64,000 nucleotides of DNA from Diphasiastrum complanatum. Lineage: Eukaryota > Streptophyta > Lycopodiopsida > Lycopodiales > Lycopodiaceae. The position numbers and the translations under genes were made by a program. Location of the stretch: NCBI GenBank assembly GCA_029204225.1, contig CM055097.1:66496644-66560643 (forward strand). Direction: 5' to 3'. Below the pieces are notes generated by a model that was not told the origin of the DNA, did no database searches, and was given only the letters and a program-made list of their open reading frames with translations. Shown here piece after piece: positions 37,575-52,681 of this stretch; within the stretch, counting starts at the first letter, position 1, and every line of letters begins with the position of its first letter.

Positions 37575-38250
37575 CGTGTCCACGTTACCAGAAGCTTAGG
37601 CTGCCTCAGCAGAACTCGTATCTGAGACTAGACAAGGTACAGAAACAACCGGAAGCAATACTGAGAGGAGCCAAAAACAGAAAACATGCAGGAAACGTGT
37701 ACCCAGCAGATCAAAATGTTCATTGATACATGGAGGTTACCAAAACCTTAGGCTACCAGGCCAAAACTTAATCCGAGACCAGACGAGTTTATATAAAAAC
37801 AACGGTATTCAATACTGAGAAGATCCAAAAATTGAAAACAAGCAGGAAATTCTATTCCAGCAAAACCAAAATGCTCATTAATATCTGAAGAAGGTTACAA
37901 AGAATTTAGGCTCTGAAGCCAGAATTCGTATCCGAGATTAGATGAGTTTTATTCAGAAACAAACATTCGTATCCGAGATTAGACGAGTTTTATTCAGAAA
38001 CAAACAGAACTCAATACTGAGAAGATACAAAAGCTGAAAACAAGCAGGAAAGCAGACCAAAATGCTAATTAATACCTGAAGGACGTTACAAAGAATTTAG
38101 GCTGTGAAGCCAGAATTTGTATCCGAGACTGGATTAGTTTAGAGTCTAGACACAGACAACGGAATTCAATACCGAGAAGATCCAGGAGCAGATAAGAAGC
38201 AGGAAATCGTATGCCAGCAGACCAAAACGTTCGTTATTGCATGAAGGAGC
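37575..38250. repeat. Diverged tandem repeat (about 150-190 bp units) upstream of SCL exon 1
   Basis: About four units share agcaggaaa, cagaccaaaatgctcattaa, gttacaaagaatttaggct, gccagaattcgtatccgag and caatactgagaagatccaaa. One unit has an internal 50-bp duplication (cattcgtatccgagattaga, near 37,965). It lies 430-1,100 bp upstream of the SCL start, likely in a 5'UTR intron or the promoter. Confidence 0.8.
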
Positions 38251-38735
38251 TAAATATGCAGAGGAAAGCGTTCATTGATTCACCAGGAATCCAAATATGC
38301 GCCATAGCGAGGCGATCAGAGAGACGAGAGAGAGAAAAAAAAAGAGAAAGAACATGAGCCATGAATCCGCCATCGCTGCTCCTCGAATCTTCACGGCACG
38401 GAGACATCTAAAGCTCGCCACCGTGAGATCTCTTCATAACGTTCAGATCGTGCCACGTTTCTGACAATCGACCACAGTGTGACACGCGGCTAAATCTCAA
38501 GTGTTGAGGCGTAGACTATCGCGTGTCTTTAAGATGCCCTGGAATACCTGGATCAGATGAGATAACAGTTTGACGATACGTGTGCAAATTCTCACCGTTG
38601 GATGATCCGATCCAACGGTGGTTTCCATTCCTATCTGTGTCGAGTGCCAGAAATCCTCTGAAAAGTTGAAGGGTGGTTCTGGATGGAGGGCGAGGGGACG
38701 ATAGGAGCCACACGTTCATAAAAGTAGCCCCATCG
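38251..38735 (-). promoter_or_regulatory. Candidate 5'UTR/promoter region of the SCL gene
   Basis: Read on the minus strand, a pyrimidine-rich tract (ttctctttttttttctctctc, about 38,327-38,352) lies in mixed, GC-richer sequence, like a plant transcription start region. I found no clear TATA box. Assignment rests on position and composition only. Confidence 0.35.
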
Positions 38736-38924
38736 AGTGCTCGAGAGATTTTTTTTGAGTTATCTTAAAATAATCTGCAGTTTTTAAAGCCTCTCGATTT
38801 TTTGAAGACTGTTACTCATAAAAGGGTCTTATGCTTTTATAGAAGATCGTCAAAGATTTTATGATATCGGTTTTTGAGAGATTATGCTGGTTCCATTGTA
38901 TTCTATACCAATTTTCCGAGCACT
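38736..38924. mobile_element. Second copy of the 22.7-kb MITE
   Basis: It matches 22,737-22,928 along its length: gagttatcttaaaataatct, then gcagtttttaaagcc, ttttttgaagactgttactc, a gatatcggtttttgagag block and ccaattttccgagcac. Its ends, agtgctcgagag and ttccgagcact, are inverted repeats of each other. The flanks do not show a clean target duplication; a degenerate 9-bp one is possible. Confidence 0.8.
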
Positions 38925-42461
<3,537 letters not shown>

Positions 42462-43601
42462 TCATATTTCAACAGCAGAAATACTTTGAAAATGGGAACA
42501 GACGGGTTGTCTGCCAGCGGCAACCAGGCCCATGACGTGCTTTAGTATATGCGTCTTGATGAAGCAGTCAAGACGCGCACTATTTTCCTCTATCGGACTT
42601 GGAAATTGAGAATTCACCGGCATGTCTTGAGGAAAATGTTCCAATCTCTCTGTTGCAACAGTGCTGCGTGAGTTCAAGGGCTTGTTGAAAAGCTTTGGCA
42701 TCAGAAAAGGCTTCACGTCATCCAACGTGTGTCTTCTCAAGCAACTTTGACAGTCTACAGGTATCTTAGTTTCGTAATAACAGAAAGTCCCTACCTGCTT
42801 TTCCCAAGAGGTTCTCATAACCTCATCCCACTCATCCGCTATGACAAAAACTTTATGCTGCTTGTCTGCTTCAAGCTGTAACGAATATTTATCCAGAACG
42901 TTTTCTGGACCTGGAGCGCTAAAGGCTACCACAGGAAGCAGGCAAAGGTCAGAAAGCGCAGCAGAGACTAAGATAGCCAAAGTAGCTCCCAAGCTATGGC
43001 CTGACAATAGTAACGGGGAGTCGGGATATGCATCCATGACTTTTCTGGTAAAATTTAGCGCCTGTGAGAAATAATCAAGAGTTTCATTGCTGAACTTAGA
43101 GCAATCTTGAGGGACAGGAACAACGATGCTGTCTGGCCCGAACAAGATGAGGTCCGCACACAGGTCCGCACTGCTGCCTTCACCTCCAGAAAGATCCGTT
43201 CCTCTGAATGACACAACCACTCTCTTACCCTTGCCTGTCAGTGCCACTCCTTCATGAAGCCTACCTTCTTCTGTTTGTGCCTGTTCTTCGTAAACCACAG
43301 CGTGAGCGCCACCATGAAGCGGCGCAAGGGGCAAAACCCGCGATGCCACAGTCCAGCCCTCAACGGCAGCCTGCCTGGGATAGCGATAGGCATTGGCAGA
43401 GATTTGAACTAGCGGCCATGCGATTTGCCGAAACTCTGAGCCATCCAGACGATCCAAGGTGGCGATCCAGTCCCATCCAGCAGAAGGGAATGGCGAGACA
43501 AGCAGAAGCTGCTGCCAAAGGCATGAAGAAAGAAGCAGCAGCACTGACAGTGCCCATGTGGGAGGGAGCAGACAACGATCCATCAACACAGCCATCGCCA
43601 T
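42462..43601 (-). CDS. Class 3-type lipase / alpha-beta hydrolase, membrane-anchored or secreted
   Basis: A single-exon gene of 379 codons. The frame opens 15 bases earlier with a GTG codon; I take the first ATG (43,601) as the start. Residues 8-35 are hydrophobic (WALSVLLLLSS), fitting a signal peptide or membrane anchor. The class 3 lipase pattern follows: VVVSFRGTDLS (oxyanion region, about 128-138), LLLSGHSLGATLAIL with nucleophile Ser203 in GHSLG, AFSAPGPENV, and KVFVIADEWDEV. The Asp in the last motif is a candidate acid, and the His in RRHTLDDV (about 291) is a candidate base. Such enzymes hydrolyse acylglycerols or related esters; the substrate here is unknown. No break is visible. 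A TATA box lies 37 bases upstream. Confidence 0.85.
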   Translation of the reverse strand: MAMAVLMDRCLLPPTWALSVLLLLSSCLWQQLLLVSPFPSAGWDWIATLDRLDGSEFRQIAWPLVQISANAYRYPRQAAVEGWTVASRVLPLAPLHGGAHAVVYEEQAQTEEGRLHEGVALTGKGKRVVVSFRGTDLSGGEGSSADLCADLILFGPDSIVVPVPQDCSKFSNETLDYFSQALNFTRKVMDAYPDSPLLLSGHSLGATLAILVSAALSDLCLLPVVAFSAPGPENVLDKYSLQLEADKQHKVFVIADEWDEVMRTSWEKQVGTFCYYETKIPVDCQSCLRRHTLDDVKPFLMPKLFNKPLNSRSTVATERLEHFPQDMPVNSQFPSPIEENSARLDCFIKTHILKHVMGLVAAGRQPVCSHFQSISAVEI

Positions 43602-43635
43602 AGCAGCCAATAGCACGTAGGAGTTTCGCCCCTTT

Positions 43636-43645
43636 CATATATAAG
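43636..43645 (-). promoter_or_regulatory. Probable TATA box of the lipase gene
   Basis: The minus strand reads CTTATATATG, about 37 bases upstream of the ATG. A start some 30 bases downstream would leave a very short 5'UTR, so the true start codon could be one of the next in-frame ATGs. Confidence 0.5.
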
Positions 43646-43959
43646 CAATGAAAAGCGTATATCAACATAAAACAAACAAACTAGCGAGGCAATTGTAGCC
43701 TTAAATTGAGGTTTAGTAATTGAGCTATTATATATGGGATCATTTTCAACGTGTGAGATTAATATAGAGCAAAAAATTGGAGCTGAAAACTTACTTTGGA
43801 GGGGAATTGACCGAATAAAAATGAGGTTGTTACATTTCTAGCCTAGTCTGGAATGACGAGGTATAACTAATAAACTTGTACACTGGAGTACCGAATATCC
43901 ACGTCAAGGATTATTTTGAATCCTTTGAATTGGACATGGACGTAACAGCAATGGATTCC

Positions 43960-44480
43960 ACATTATACTTCTTCCATTATGGAGGTGAGATGCTCATTCT
44001 TGATATTTACATTGAGGATAGTAAGAGCACCCTATTTGATAAGATTTAGAAAAGTTTGTCATGAGAATTTGAGATGTCAAATTTAGGATAGCTAGATCTT
44101 TGCTTGTTAAGATTTGGAGGCATGGTAATAGCACTTGGAATCAAAACAAGTAAGTGTATAAGTTGCTTCATTAGTCTAATATGCTTGACTACAAAGCTAT
44201 TGTCACTCCTATTGAATCTAACTTAAAACTTCACTCATCACAAATGAAAAAAAAAAACGGGACTTCATTTATGAAACTTGTGGGAGTCTAATGTACGCTA
44301 CTATCACTAAACCATATATTTCACTATTGGCAACAAAATTTAGACAAAGGAAGTGGAGCTTATCTATGTTTTGACAAACAAGAAAGTTGCAAATATATCG
44401 ACAAAGGATTTCAATAGAGAAAAAGTTGAAAACTTCATATGTTTACTTGGCATGAAGCCCAACCATATAGTTGTTAAAAA
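43960..44480 (+). pseudogene. Cop3: decayed copia RT/RNase H tail
   Basis: In shifting frames: LILDIYIEDS (compare the LLIYVDD region), EFEMSNLG, then MLDYKAIVTPIESNLKLHSS (the connection between RT and RNase H), and near the end VELIYVLTNKKVANISTKDF and FICLLGMK (the end of RNase H). Stops occur throughout and the RNase H core is missing. Confidence 0.6.
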
Positions 44481-44564
44481 GAGTAATGTAGGAATTTTAC
44501 GGGCAGTCCTATTGTACATTGCATACTACTTGATTGTTGCTTATTCTAAGTAGATTATTATGAG

Positions 44565-44778
44565 TGTTAGCCCATGTGGTCCACGTGAGTAGAATAGTAG
44601 ATGCCTAGATATCTTTAGAGCACTTAGGGTTTAGACCAATTTCTATTGTACTTTGTATAATTATTATTCATTATGAAGAATAGAGAGTGGTGGCTAGTTC
44701 AGGGTTTATCGTGTGTGCTCCTCTTGTTGTTGTGTATTTATAGGTTGTAGGTGTTATTGATGATCATATCAACTTTCA
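44565..44778 (+). repeat. Possible Cop3 3' LTR
   Basis: It starts TGTTAGCCCATG about 85 bases after the RNase H end and finishes near aactttca. No second copy is in the window for comparison, so the call rests on position and on TG...CA ends. Confidence 0.35.
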
Positions 44779-45299
44779 CTACCTTTATTTTTAGACAATT
44801 CAAATGAGAATAATATACAATAATACTTTGTTTATACTCTCATGATCTTAGATGCCAACTTACTACTAGTCTCATGCGCAATACAACGTAGCTGCCTGAT
44901 ACAATAATTTTGAAGTTTGAACTTGAATGCCTCACATGAACTTTGAAATTCTCAATTGTTCAAGACCATACATCTTCATTGCATGTTATCACATGCTAGT
45001 GTTATCATATGCTAAGTAGTGGTAAATGTTATCGGCCTCATAAACAATGCCACAAACAAGTAATCTTTTGGTTGATAGTTCCGTTAGGCACAACGAGTTT
45101 TGGTGTTGAATTACACTTCGTTACACATAGTGACATACAAAATAAATATTAATAAATCATGTTGAATATATTTCTAATAAAATATTCAAAAATTTTAGTT
45201 GCCTTCACATGTTTCTATAAGCTCTACGTAAGAGGAGAAGTGGGGAAGGTTGGACATATGAGAGTTAGAGCAAGCAAAGGTTGTCTAAGGCAAAAAAAA

Positions 45300-46980
45300 T
45301 GTGTGGAAACTCTTATCAACACAATCGTAGAAGTTTCCACATTCAAAGCTATGAAAACACTGCTTAAAATTGGGTGATCATTCATGTATGTTGATCAAAT
45401 TGGAAAGGAAATTCACCATAAGTCAAAATGCATGTACTACTTGGAAATATGGGTAAAGCATTCACTTTAAGTCTCATTATGCTTTTCATTATTAGAATTG
45501 AATATTCACATGCTAGCTATATGGCCACTAGGAGATATGTCACCATCATTTTTTCCACCTTTGTAAGCTAAAGTTGAAACATTATTGCAATGCTATAGTT
45601 ATGGGGCCACATGGCATATGCCAGTGTTAAGGATGATGACATAATTTATTTTCGAAACATTCCATTCTTTACCAATTTACCCCTTTGACCATATTTATTT
45701 TCATTAAATCTTAAATTTGAACTATAAGTCCCATATATTGTAACATGCTTGCCTAATTTTTAAATCATGACATGCAAACTTCAAATACTTCTCATAAATG
45801 TCATAATGTTAAAGTCTTACAGAACAATACATCTTCATTGAATGCCTTGTGATAAGAAAATGTTGAATGTTATCGACCTCTTGTCAAAGCTAATTAGTAA
45901 AAATTAATATTTTCATTATCTTTATGATTCTAATTATCTAGTTCAAATAGAAATTGACAAAGCTGACTATAATAAAAATTGTAGTTGCTAGGATCAAATG
46001 TGTACACTTTCACATCTTCGTGCCTTTTGAGCCTCCTCATCTTACAAGTTGGAATGTCACCCTCCCTACTCAACTTGAAGGCTTATTTCCATGCTATTAA
46101 GGCAACGATTAGGAGAACCAACAAATGTCATTCTTTTGCTATATCCTAATTGTGAAGATAATCCTTCAATTATGTTCATGTATTGACTCAGCCCTCTCAC
46201 AAATTTCTTTCAATTTACATACAAATTTGTTTGTATTTCTCAATTTGAGGCATTCATGTCATTTGTGTTTGATGAAGGCACGGAATGGTTGGGCGATTAT
46301 ACATGACTTTGAGAGTTACACATGACCATTGAAATATTTGCCTCTTTTGGATCTACATAACATACATCCTAACTATATGTTGTGTTTACCATGATAACAG
46401 AAATTATAAATACTAAGCTCAGAAATTGCTCTTATGAAGACAATTTTAAGAGTTCACACATTCAAGGCTAGGAAGGCATTGTATATTATTTGGGTGGTAA
46501 GTGACGTTTGTTGATCAAATGCAAAACTTTTTTTCATCATAAGTTAAAAAAGGATGTCCTACTTGCAATATATGGATGAACCATTTAGATTAGGTTTCTT
46601 AATCACACAAGTTGGACGGCCCTTTTCATTTAGATTAGGTTTCTCATCACACAAGTTGGAATGCCCTTTTCATTTTTAAGAGTTGAATTTTCACTCACAT
46701 GTTATATGTGCTACCAATAGGAGATATGTCACCATCATCTTTTCCGCCTTTGTATGAATTTAACAAAATGTGATTGTACTTGCTAAAATCAAAAGCTTAA
46801 ACTTTCACTTTTTTGTGTCTTTTGAGCCACATTATCTCACCGGAATGTGCCCTCCTTGCTTGACTTGAAAATTTATCCACATGTTATTGAGGCAGGATGT
46901 TACAATTATGTGAAAAATTAGACAACTTGGAATGCGCTTTCATTTGCTCACATGTGAGTCCATCTTTGTATGCTAAATTT
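45300..46980. repeat. Diverged direct duplication, about 1.1-1.2 kb offset
   Basis: 45,320-45,560 and 46,440-46,755 share blocks in order: ttcaaagctatgaaaacact vs ttcaaggctaggaaggcatt, tgttgatcaaat, caccataagt vs catcataagt, tactacttggaaatatgg vs cctacttgcaatatatgg, and gagatatgtcaccatcat. A second pair, about 45,590 and 46,990, shares attgcaatgctatagttatg and ggccacatggcatat. Inside the second copy a 49-bp block (ttagattaggtttct...ccttttcatt) is itself doubled near 46,587-46,670. No coding content is seen. Confidence 0.65.
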
Positions 46981-48481
<1,501 letters not shown>

Positions 48482-48506
48482 ATTGTTTATGCACAAACAT
48501 TGCCAC

Positions 48507-49760
48507 TGTGGCGGCTACAATCGTTACTAAAACTAACATCGAATTGCACGTCCATATTGGAGCATTTAAGTGTGTTAATGGAAATCCTATATGTTATGAT
48601 GCGAATGTAGCATCCTTCACAAGGCCAGTCGGTTTGATGACACAAATGTTCTACAAAAGACATAGTGAGATCTTATATAGGATGAGGATGTAGCATAATT
48701 TACAATGCAAGTAGATTTGATGACAAGTGTGTTCTACAAAAGATATGATGAGATCTTATGACGTTCCTTAACAATAAAGACTTTCAAGCTTATGAACGTG
48801 TTATTGACATGATGGCCAATGAACCTTACGAACTTGCCCACATACGATGATGTGCCACTTATCTCCATTGGAAACAAAGAAAGACATAAGTCTAAATGGA
48901 AATTCGATATTGCTTAATGCATTGCCATTGTTGTCTAAGATGACGATTGTCATGAATGAAGATTGATTGTAGCAGCTATCATCGAGACTAACCTCGAATT
49001 GCATGTCCATATCAAAATGTTTAGGTTGCTAATGGAAACCCTATATATTAATTTGAGATGCGGATGTAGGATCCTTGAGAATGTAAGTTGGTTTGATGAC
49101 ATAAGTACTCTGCAAAAGATATAATGAGATCTTATGACCTTCCCTAACGATAAAAACGTTCAAGCTTATGAACACGCTATTGATAAGATCACCAATGAAT
49201 CTTACGATTTTGCGCACAAGAATTGTCGTGATACGATGACGTGCTACTTTGCTCGATTGAATTTGTGACAACCACAATGAGGATGAACCAAGCATATTTT
49301 ATGAGGATGAACGAGAGATGCATTTTCCTTGGTGATTTCCTTAGGACAACGATCTTAGGGAGTAGAAGTGCTTATCGCTCCGTTGTCACCAAGGAAGTTG
49401 AAGATGATTCCAAGAGCCAACATTGAAGATAGCGACTGCATGATCAAATGGGTCATGAGGAAGAACGAAAGAATTCGATATTGGAATTCGATATAGATTG
49501 GAATTCGATATTGCTTAATGCATTACCATTGTGTAAACCCGAAACAACGAGCTTGGGGAGCATAGGTGCTTGTCACTCCGTTTTACAAAGGAAGTTAAAG
49601 ATGATTCCAATAGCCAACGTTGAAGATAGCCACTGCATGTCAGGAGGAAGAAAGAAAGAAATCGGATATAAATCGAAACTCGATATTGCTTTAAGCATTA
49701 CCATGATCTCAAAACCCTAAACAAGGACCTCAGAGAACATAGGTGCTTAGTGCATGATCA
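48507..49760. repeat. Two sets of diverged direct repeats
   Basis: First set: 48,507-48,860 and 48,969-49,245 share gaattgcacgtccatat, atggaaatcctatat, ttctacaaaagatatgatga, gatcttatgacgttcc and caagcttatgaacgtg. Second set: about 49,345-49,450, 49,540-49,640 and a shorter piece near 49,725 share the blocks ataggtgctt, gaagttgaagatgattccaa and gagccaacattgaagatag. They may be remains of one tandemly duplicated element. I recognise no protein. Confidence 0.65.
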
Positions 49761-50819
49761 AACGGGTCAGAAAGAAAGAAGAAAGAAATCATATATTTTG
49801 ATGATCGTCATTGCATGAAGAATGGGGTAGCAGCTAAGAGGCATTTGATGGCATTGACAAGAAACTTGAGTGGGAGGAATTGAACGTGGTTGGGCAAAGA
49901 TGATTATGCCATGAAAAGCACTCAATATCTATGGCATTATATCCTACCATACCATGTAAAATGCAAGTTTGATATAACATTAGAAGAAGCAAAGGAATGA
50001 AAAACTTTTGCATATACTGAATGAAAGAATATGAAATGGAGCATGGAGAAACAAAGCTTGCAAGAAATTGGTGACTATTATTATCTTCTTCAACAAAACA
50101 AACAGCTGCATAGGATGGATGGATGGATGGATGAAAGGTAATTTTGCAGGCTTGACCGTTTTCGATCAACCCCAAGCAGCTTAGTGTAAGAACAAGTCCA
50201 AAAAAGGGTTGTGAGAAATAAAATGAGATGGATGTTTGGACTACATAGATAAGTAAATTGCTTCCAGAATCGATGAAGCAGCGCAAAAAAGCAAGGGAAA
50301 TCAAGCATGATCGGAGCTGAATGGCAGAGAAACAAGGAAGGGGCGGAGTTTGGAAAGCAGAGAAGATAGTAAGTAGAGTGCAGCCCTAAAACGCCGCAGC
50401 AGCCCGTTGTGTTTCCATAAGTGCCGTGTCTGTGTGTCTAAGTAAGTAAGTAGCTAGCACATAAGAAAACTGACATTTCCATCCTCCTCTTCTTTCTTGT
50501 GCCTTTCGTTTTTTCTATCCCATTCAATTCAACATGCCTGCCTGCCTTTGTGAGCTGGTAAGGTAAGGCCCAAGGGATGGATGGATATGCAAAAAAGCAA
50601 GCAAGTAAGAAAGAAAGAAAGAAAGAAAGAAAGCAAGCAAGCTCGCTGCTGCCTGCCTGCATGGATGCTCGAAAAGAATTTTCAAGAAGAAAGACGAGAG
50701 AGAGTTTATTGTATGTAAGAAGGAAAGAAGAAACAACAACCACCAAGCACCTGCTGCTGGTCCTGGTCCTGGTCCTGGAGCGAGAGCTGTGTGCGCAGGA
50801 GGAGGAGGCGGTGGGATAA
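49761..50819. other. Sequence upstream of the U2 gene with short simple repeats
   Basis: It contains (GGAT)n at 50,115-50,132, (GTAA)n near 50,440 and (GAAA)n near 50,608-50,632. Open frames on the minus strand run through these and are not convincing genes. Confidence 0.5.
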
Positions 50820-50867
50820 GTCCCATAAGCATCTAGGAAGTAAGGTTGAGGTGGGGTACAATAAAAA
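50820..50867 (+). promoter_or_regulatory. U2 snRNA promoter: USE-like element and TATA box
   Basis: GTCCCATAAGC at 50,820-50,830 matches the plant upstream sequence element RTCCCACATCG at 7 of 11 positions, including the TCCCA core, and lies at about -70. ATAAAAA at 50,861-50,867 lies at about -30. The gap of about 30 bases between them is the Pol II-type spacing of plant U1/U2/U4/U5 genes, rather than the shorter Pol III spacing of U6. Confidence 0.8.
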
Positions 50868-50891
50868 TGAATGGCGGGCACTATCCAAAGC

Positions 50892-51087
50892 ATACCTTTC
50901 TCGGCCTTTTGGCTAAGATCAAGTGTAGTATCTGTTCTTATCAGTTTAATAGCTGATACGAGACCCATCGGGTCTCATGCTATTAATCTAATTTGTTTTG
51001 GGGTTGCAGGCCCATCTGGTAGCTTGCTACTCGGGTCTGTGTGCGTCGCCTTTGTATTGCACTACTTCAAAGGCCTGGCGCAGCCCA
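50892..51087 (+). ncRNA. U2: U2 spliceosomal snRNA
   Basis: U2 pairs with the intron branch site in the spliceosome. The 5' end reads ATACCTTTCTCGGCCTTTTG, and the branch-recognition stretch gtgtagtatctgttctta is intact. Stem IIa (atcag/ctgat) and a perfect stem IIb (gagaccc atc gggtctc) are present, then an Sm-like site (aatttgttttggg). Stem III (caggccc/gggtctg) and stem IV follow, with the conserved tattgcactac loop bound by U2B''. Its 196-base length is normal for plants. With promoter elements in place it is probably an active gene. The Sm site differs from the usual A-U5/6-G, and one stem base pair is changed on both sides. Confidence 0.95.
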
Positions 51088-51990
51088 TCCCTCCCTCCCT
51101 CCCTGAGGAGGGGGAGCCCAAAATCACCAAAATTCAACAAGCAAGGACCACCACCCCAATTCCATTCACATCTTATCCTCTTTAGGAATCCACCATCTTC
51201 ACAAATGCCATCTCTTCAACTCCCTAACTCATTTACAATCGTATTTCTCTAAAGAGCTACAACATATTAATCGGCAGATCAAAAGCCAGCAGTGAATCGC
51301 TTTATGTAACTCGAGAATTGCAAACAATATCTTCACCCAAAATTGTCTCGAGTAGCTCAAGGAGTCTACATGTGAGCTTTTTCCAAATGAACTTACGACG
51401 ATACCTTGGTGGACACAACTTTCTCATCACGAAATCGATACCGATTATCATACATCATCTTCAACAAGAGGAAGAGCCTTCGTCACATGTCTTTGCATAT
51501 ATATCGTTAACTACAACATTCCACTTGTCTCCATGTATTTTCATTGAATCTACCTAATCATATCAATTAGATATGCATCCATTCTATTATTTTTTCGTTA
51601 CATCCATCTTATATATATCCCTAAAACCGTGTGTGAGGCGAGGCTCTTTCTTTCATTCACTTGGGTATATAGGTCTCTCTTATCAACACATGAGATCTTT
51701 TGCTCATAACAAGATAAATGCAGCTCATAACAAGACATGCATTTCCACCGAGAACACAAGCATGGGGCGCCATGCCACGACACGACACCTTGCAAACTTG
51801 ACCTAGTTCTGACTCGTGCTCGCTTCCCACATGTCATTGTTGATTGGTTGAACTCACCATGTTTACTTGGAGAGCAAATCATTACCATCATTCCTATCAT
51901 TGAAGTAGGATAATATTTGGTCCTTACATTGGAATGATCATGCATGTTGATTTTCACACGTGTGGACTGTCCACTACATGTACTTGTGAT
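51088..51990. other. Downstream flank of the U2 gene
   Basis: It starts with a tccc repeat (51,086-51,103) and a gaggaggggg stretch. I could not identify the plant snRNA 3'-end box with confidence. No other gene is recognisable. Confidence 0.45.
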
Positions 51991-52681
51991 CTCCTAAGGT
52001 GTGTAGATGCACCAAGTTCAAGACTAGATTGAGATTCAAGATCAATCTTGAATCCTATGGCAAAAACACACTACTACATGCATTCAATCACTTCCAACTC
52101 TCACTCACACGTGTGGGAAGTATTCAAAAAATAATCTAAGTAAAAACAAGCTGCTCTCCTCGGGTAGAGAGAGAAAATGCATCAAGAGCTCTCGGGTAGA
52201 GAGAGAAAGCTAGAAATCCAATAACTCACAAAATCCATGAAATCACCAAATCAATTGACTTCAAAATGAGGAGTACAATGATACTAGTAGGTCCACGAGC
52301 TACCACTATGCTTAACTATGATTGGACCACATTTTGTCACCTCTTGATCCTATTGGATCATTGATCTATGCACCTCTTAATTCTATTGGACTATATTCAA
52401 GCACACCTCAATTTCCTATTGGACCTCACAAGGTTCCACCTCTATATCCTATTGGACCTCTTGGAATTCATCAAACAAAAACTTTACACTTGTCTACACT
52501 CTAATTAGCAAGTGTTTAGCCTCTTACTCTATTTTGGCTCAATAGTGGCATTACAAGTGGAAATGCATAATTTGCCATCTATGCCAAATTTATTCCTATC
52601 AACATCCTACACCTAGATGCTTGATGTAAAAGACATAAGACCCCTATATCTAACATAGATAATCTTTTTCAATTCTTCACA
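51990..52681 (-). repeat. Probable 3' LTR of copia Cop4 (outer edge uncertain)
   Basis: The purine tract (plus-strand ctcctcctaaaa, from 52,682) is followed on the minus strand by TGTGAAGAATTG, a typical LTR start. The inner part resembles the presumed LTR of Cop1 (shared ctctcgggtagagagagaaa). It contains repeated cctattggacctc-like words at 52,340-52,460. The outer end was not fixed. Confidence 0.5.

Noticed and set aside
43208-43603. Plus-strand 131-codon frame
   Set aside because: It lies antisense to the lipase, which has a clear GHSLG motif and signal anchor on the minus strand.
50438-50968. Minus-strand 176-codon frame
   Set aside because: It runs across the U2 promoter and into U2 itself, consists largely of low-complexity Leu/Ser sequence, and has no motif.
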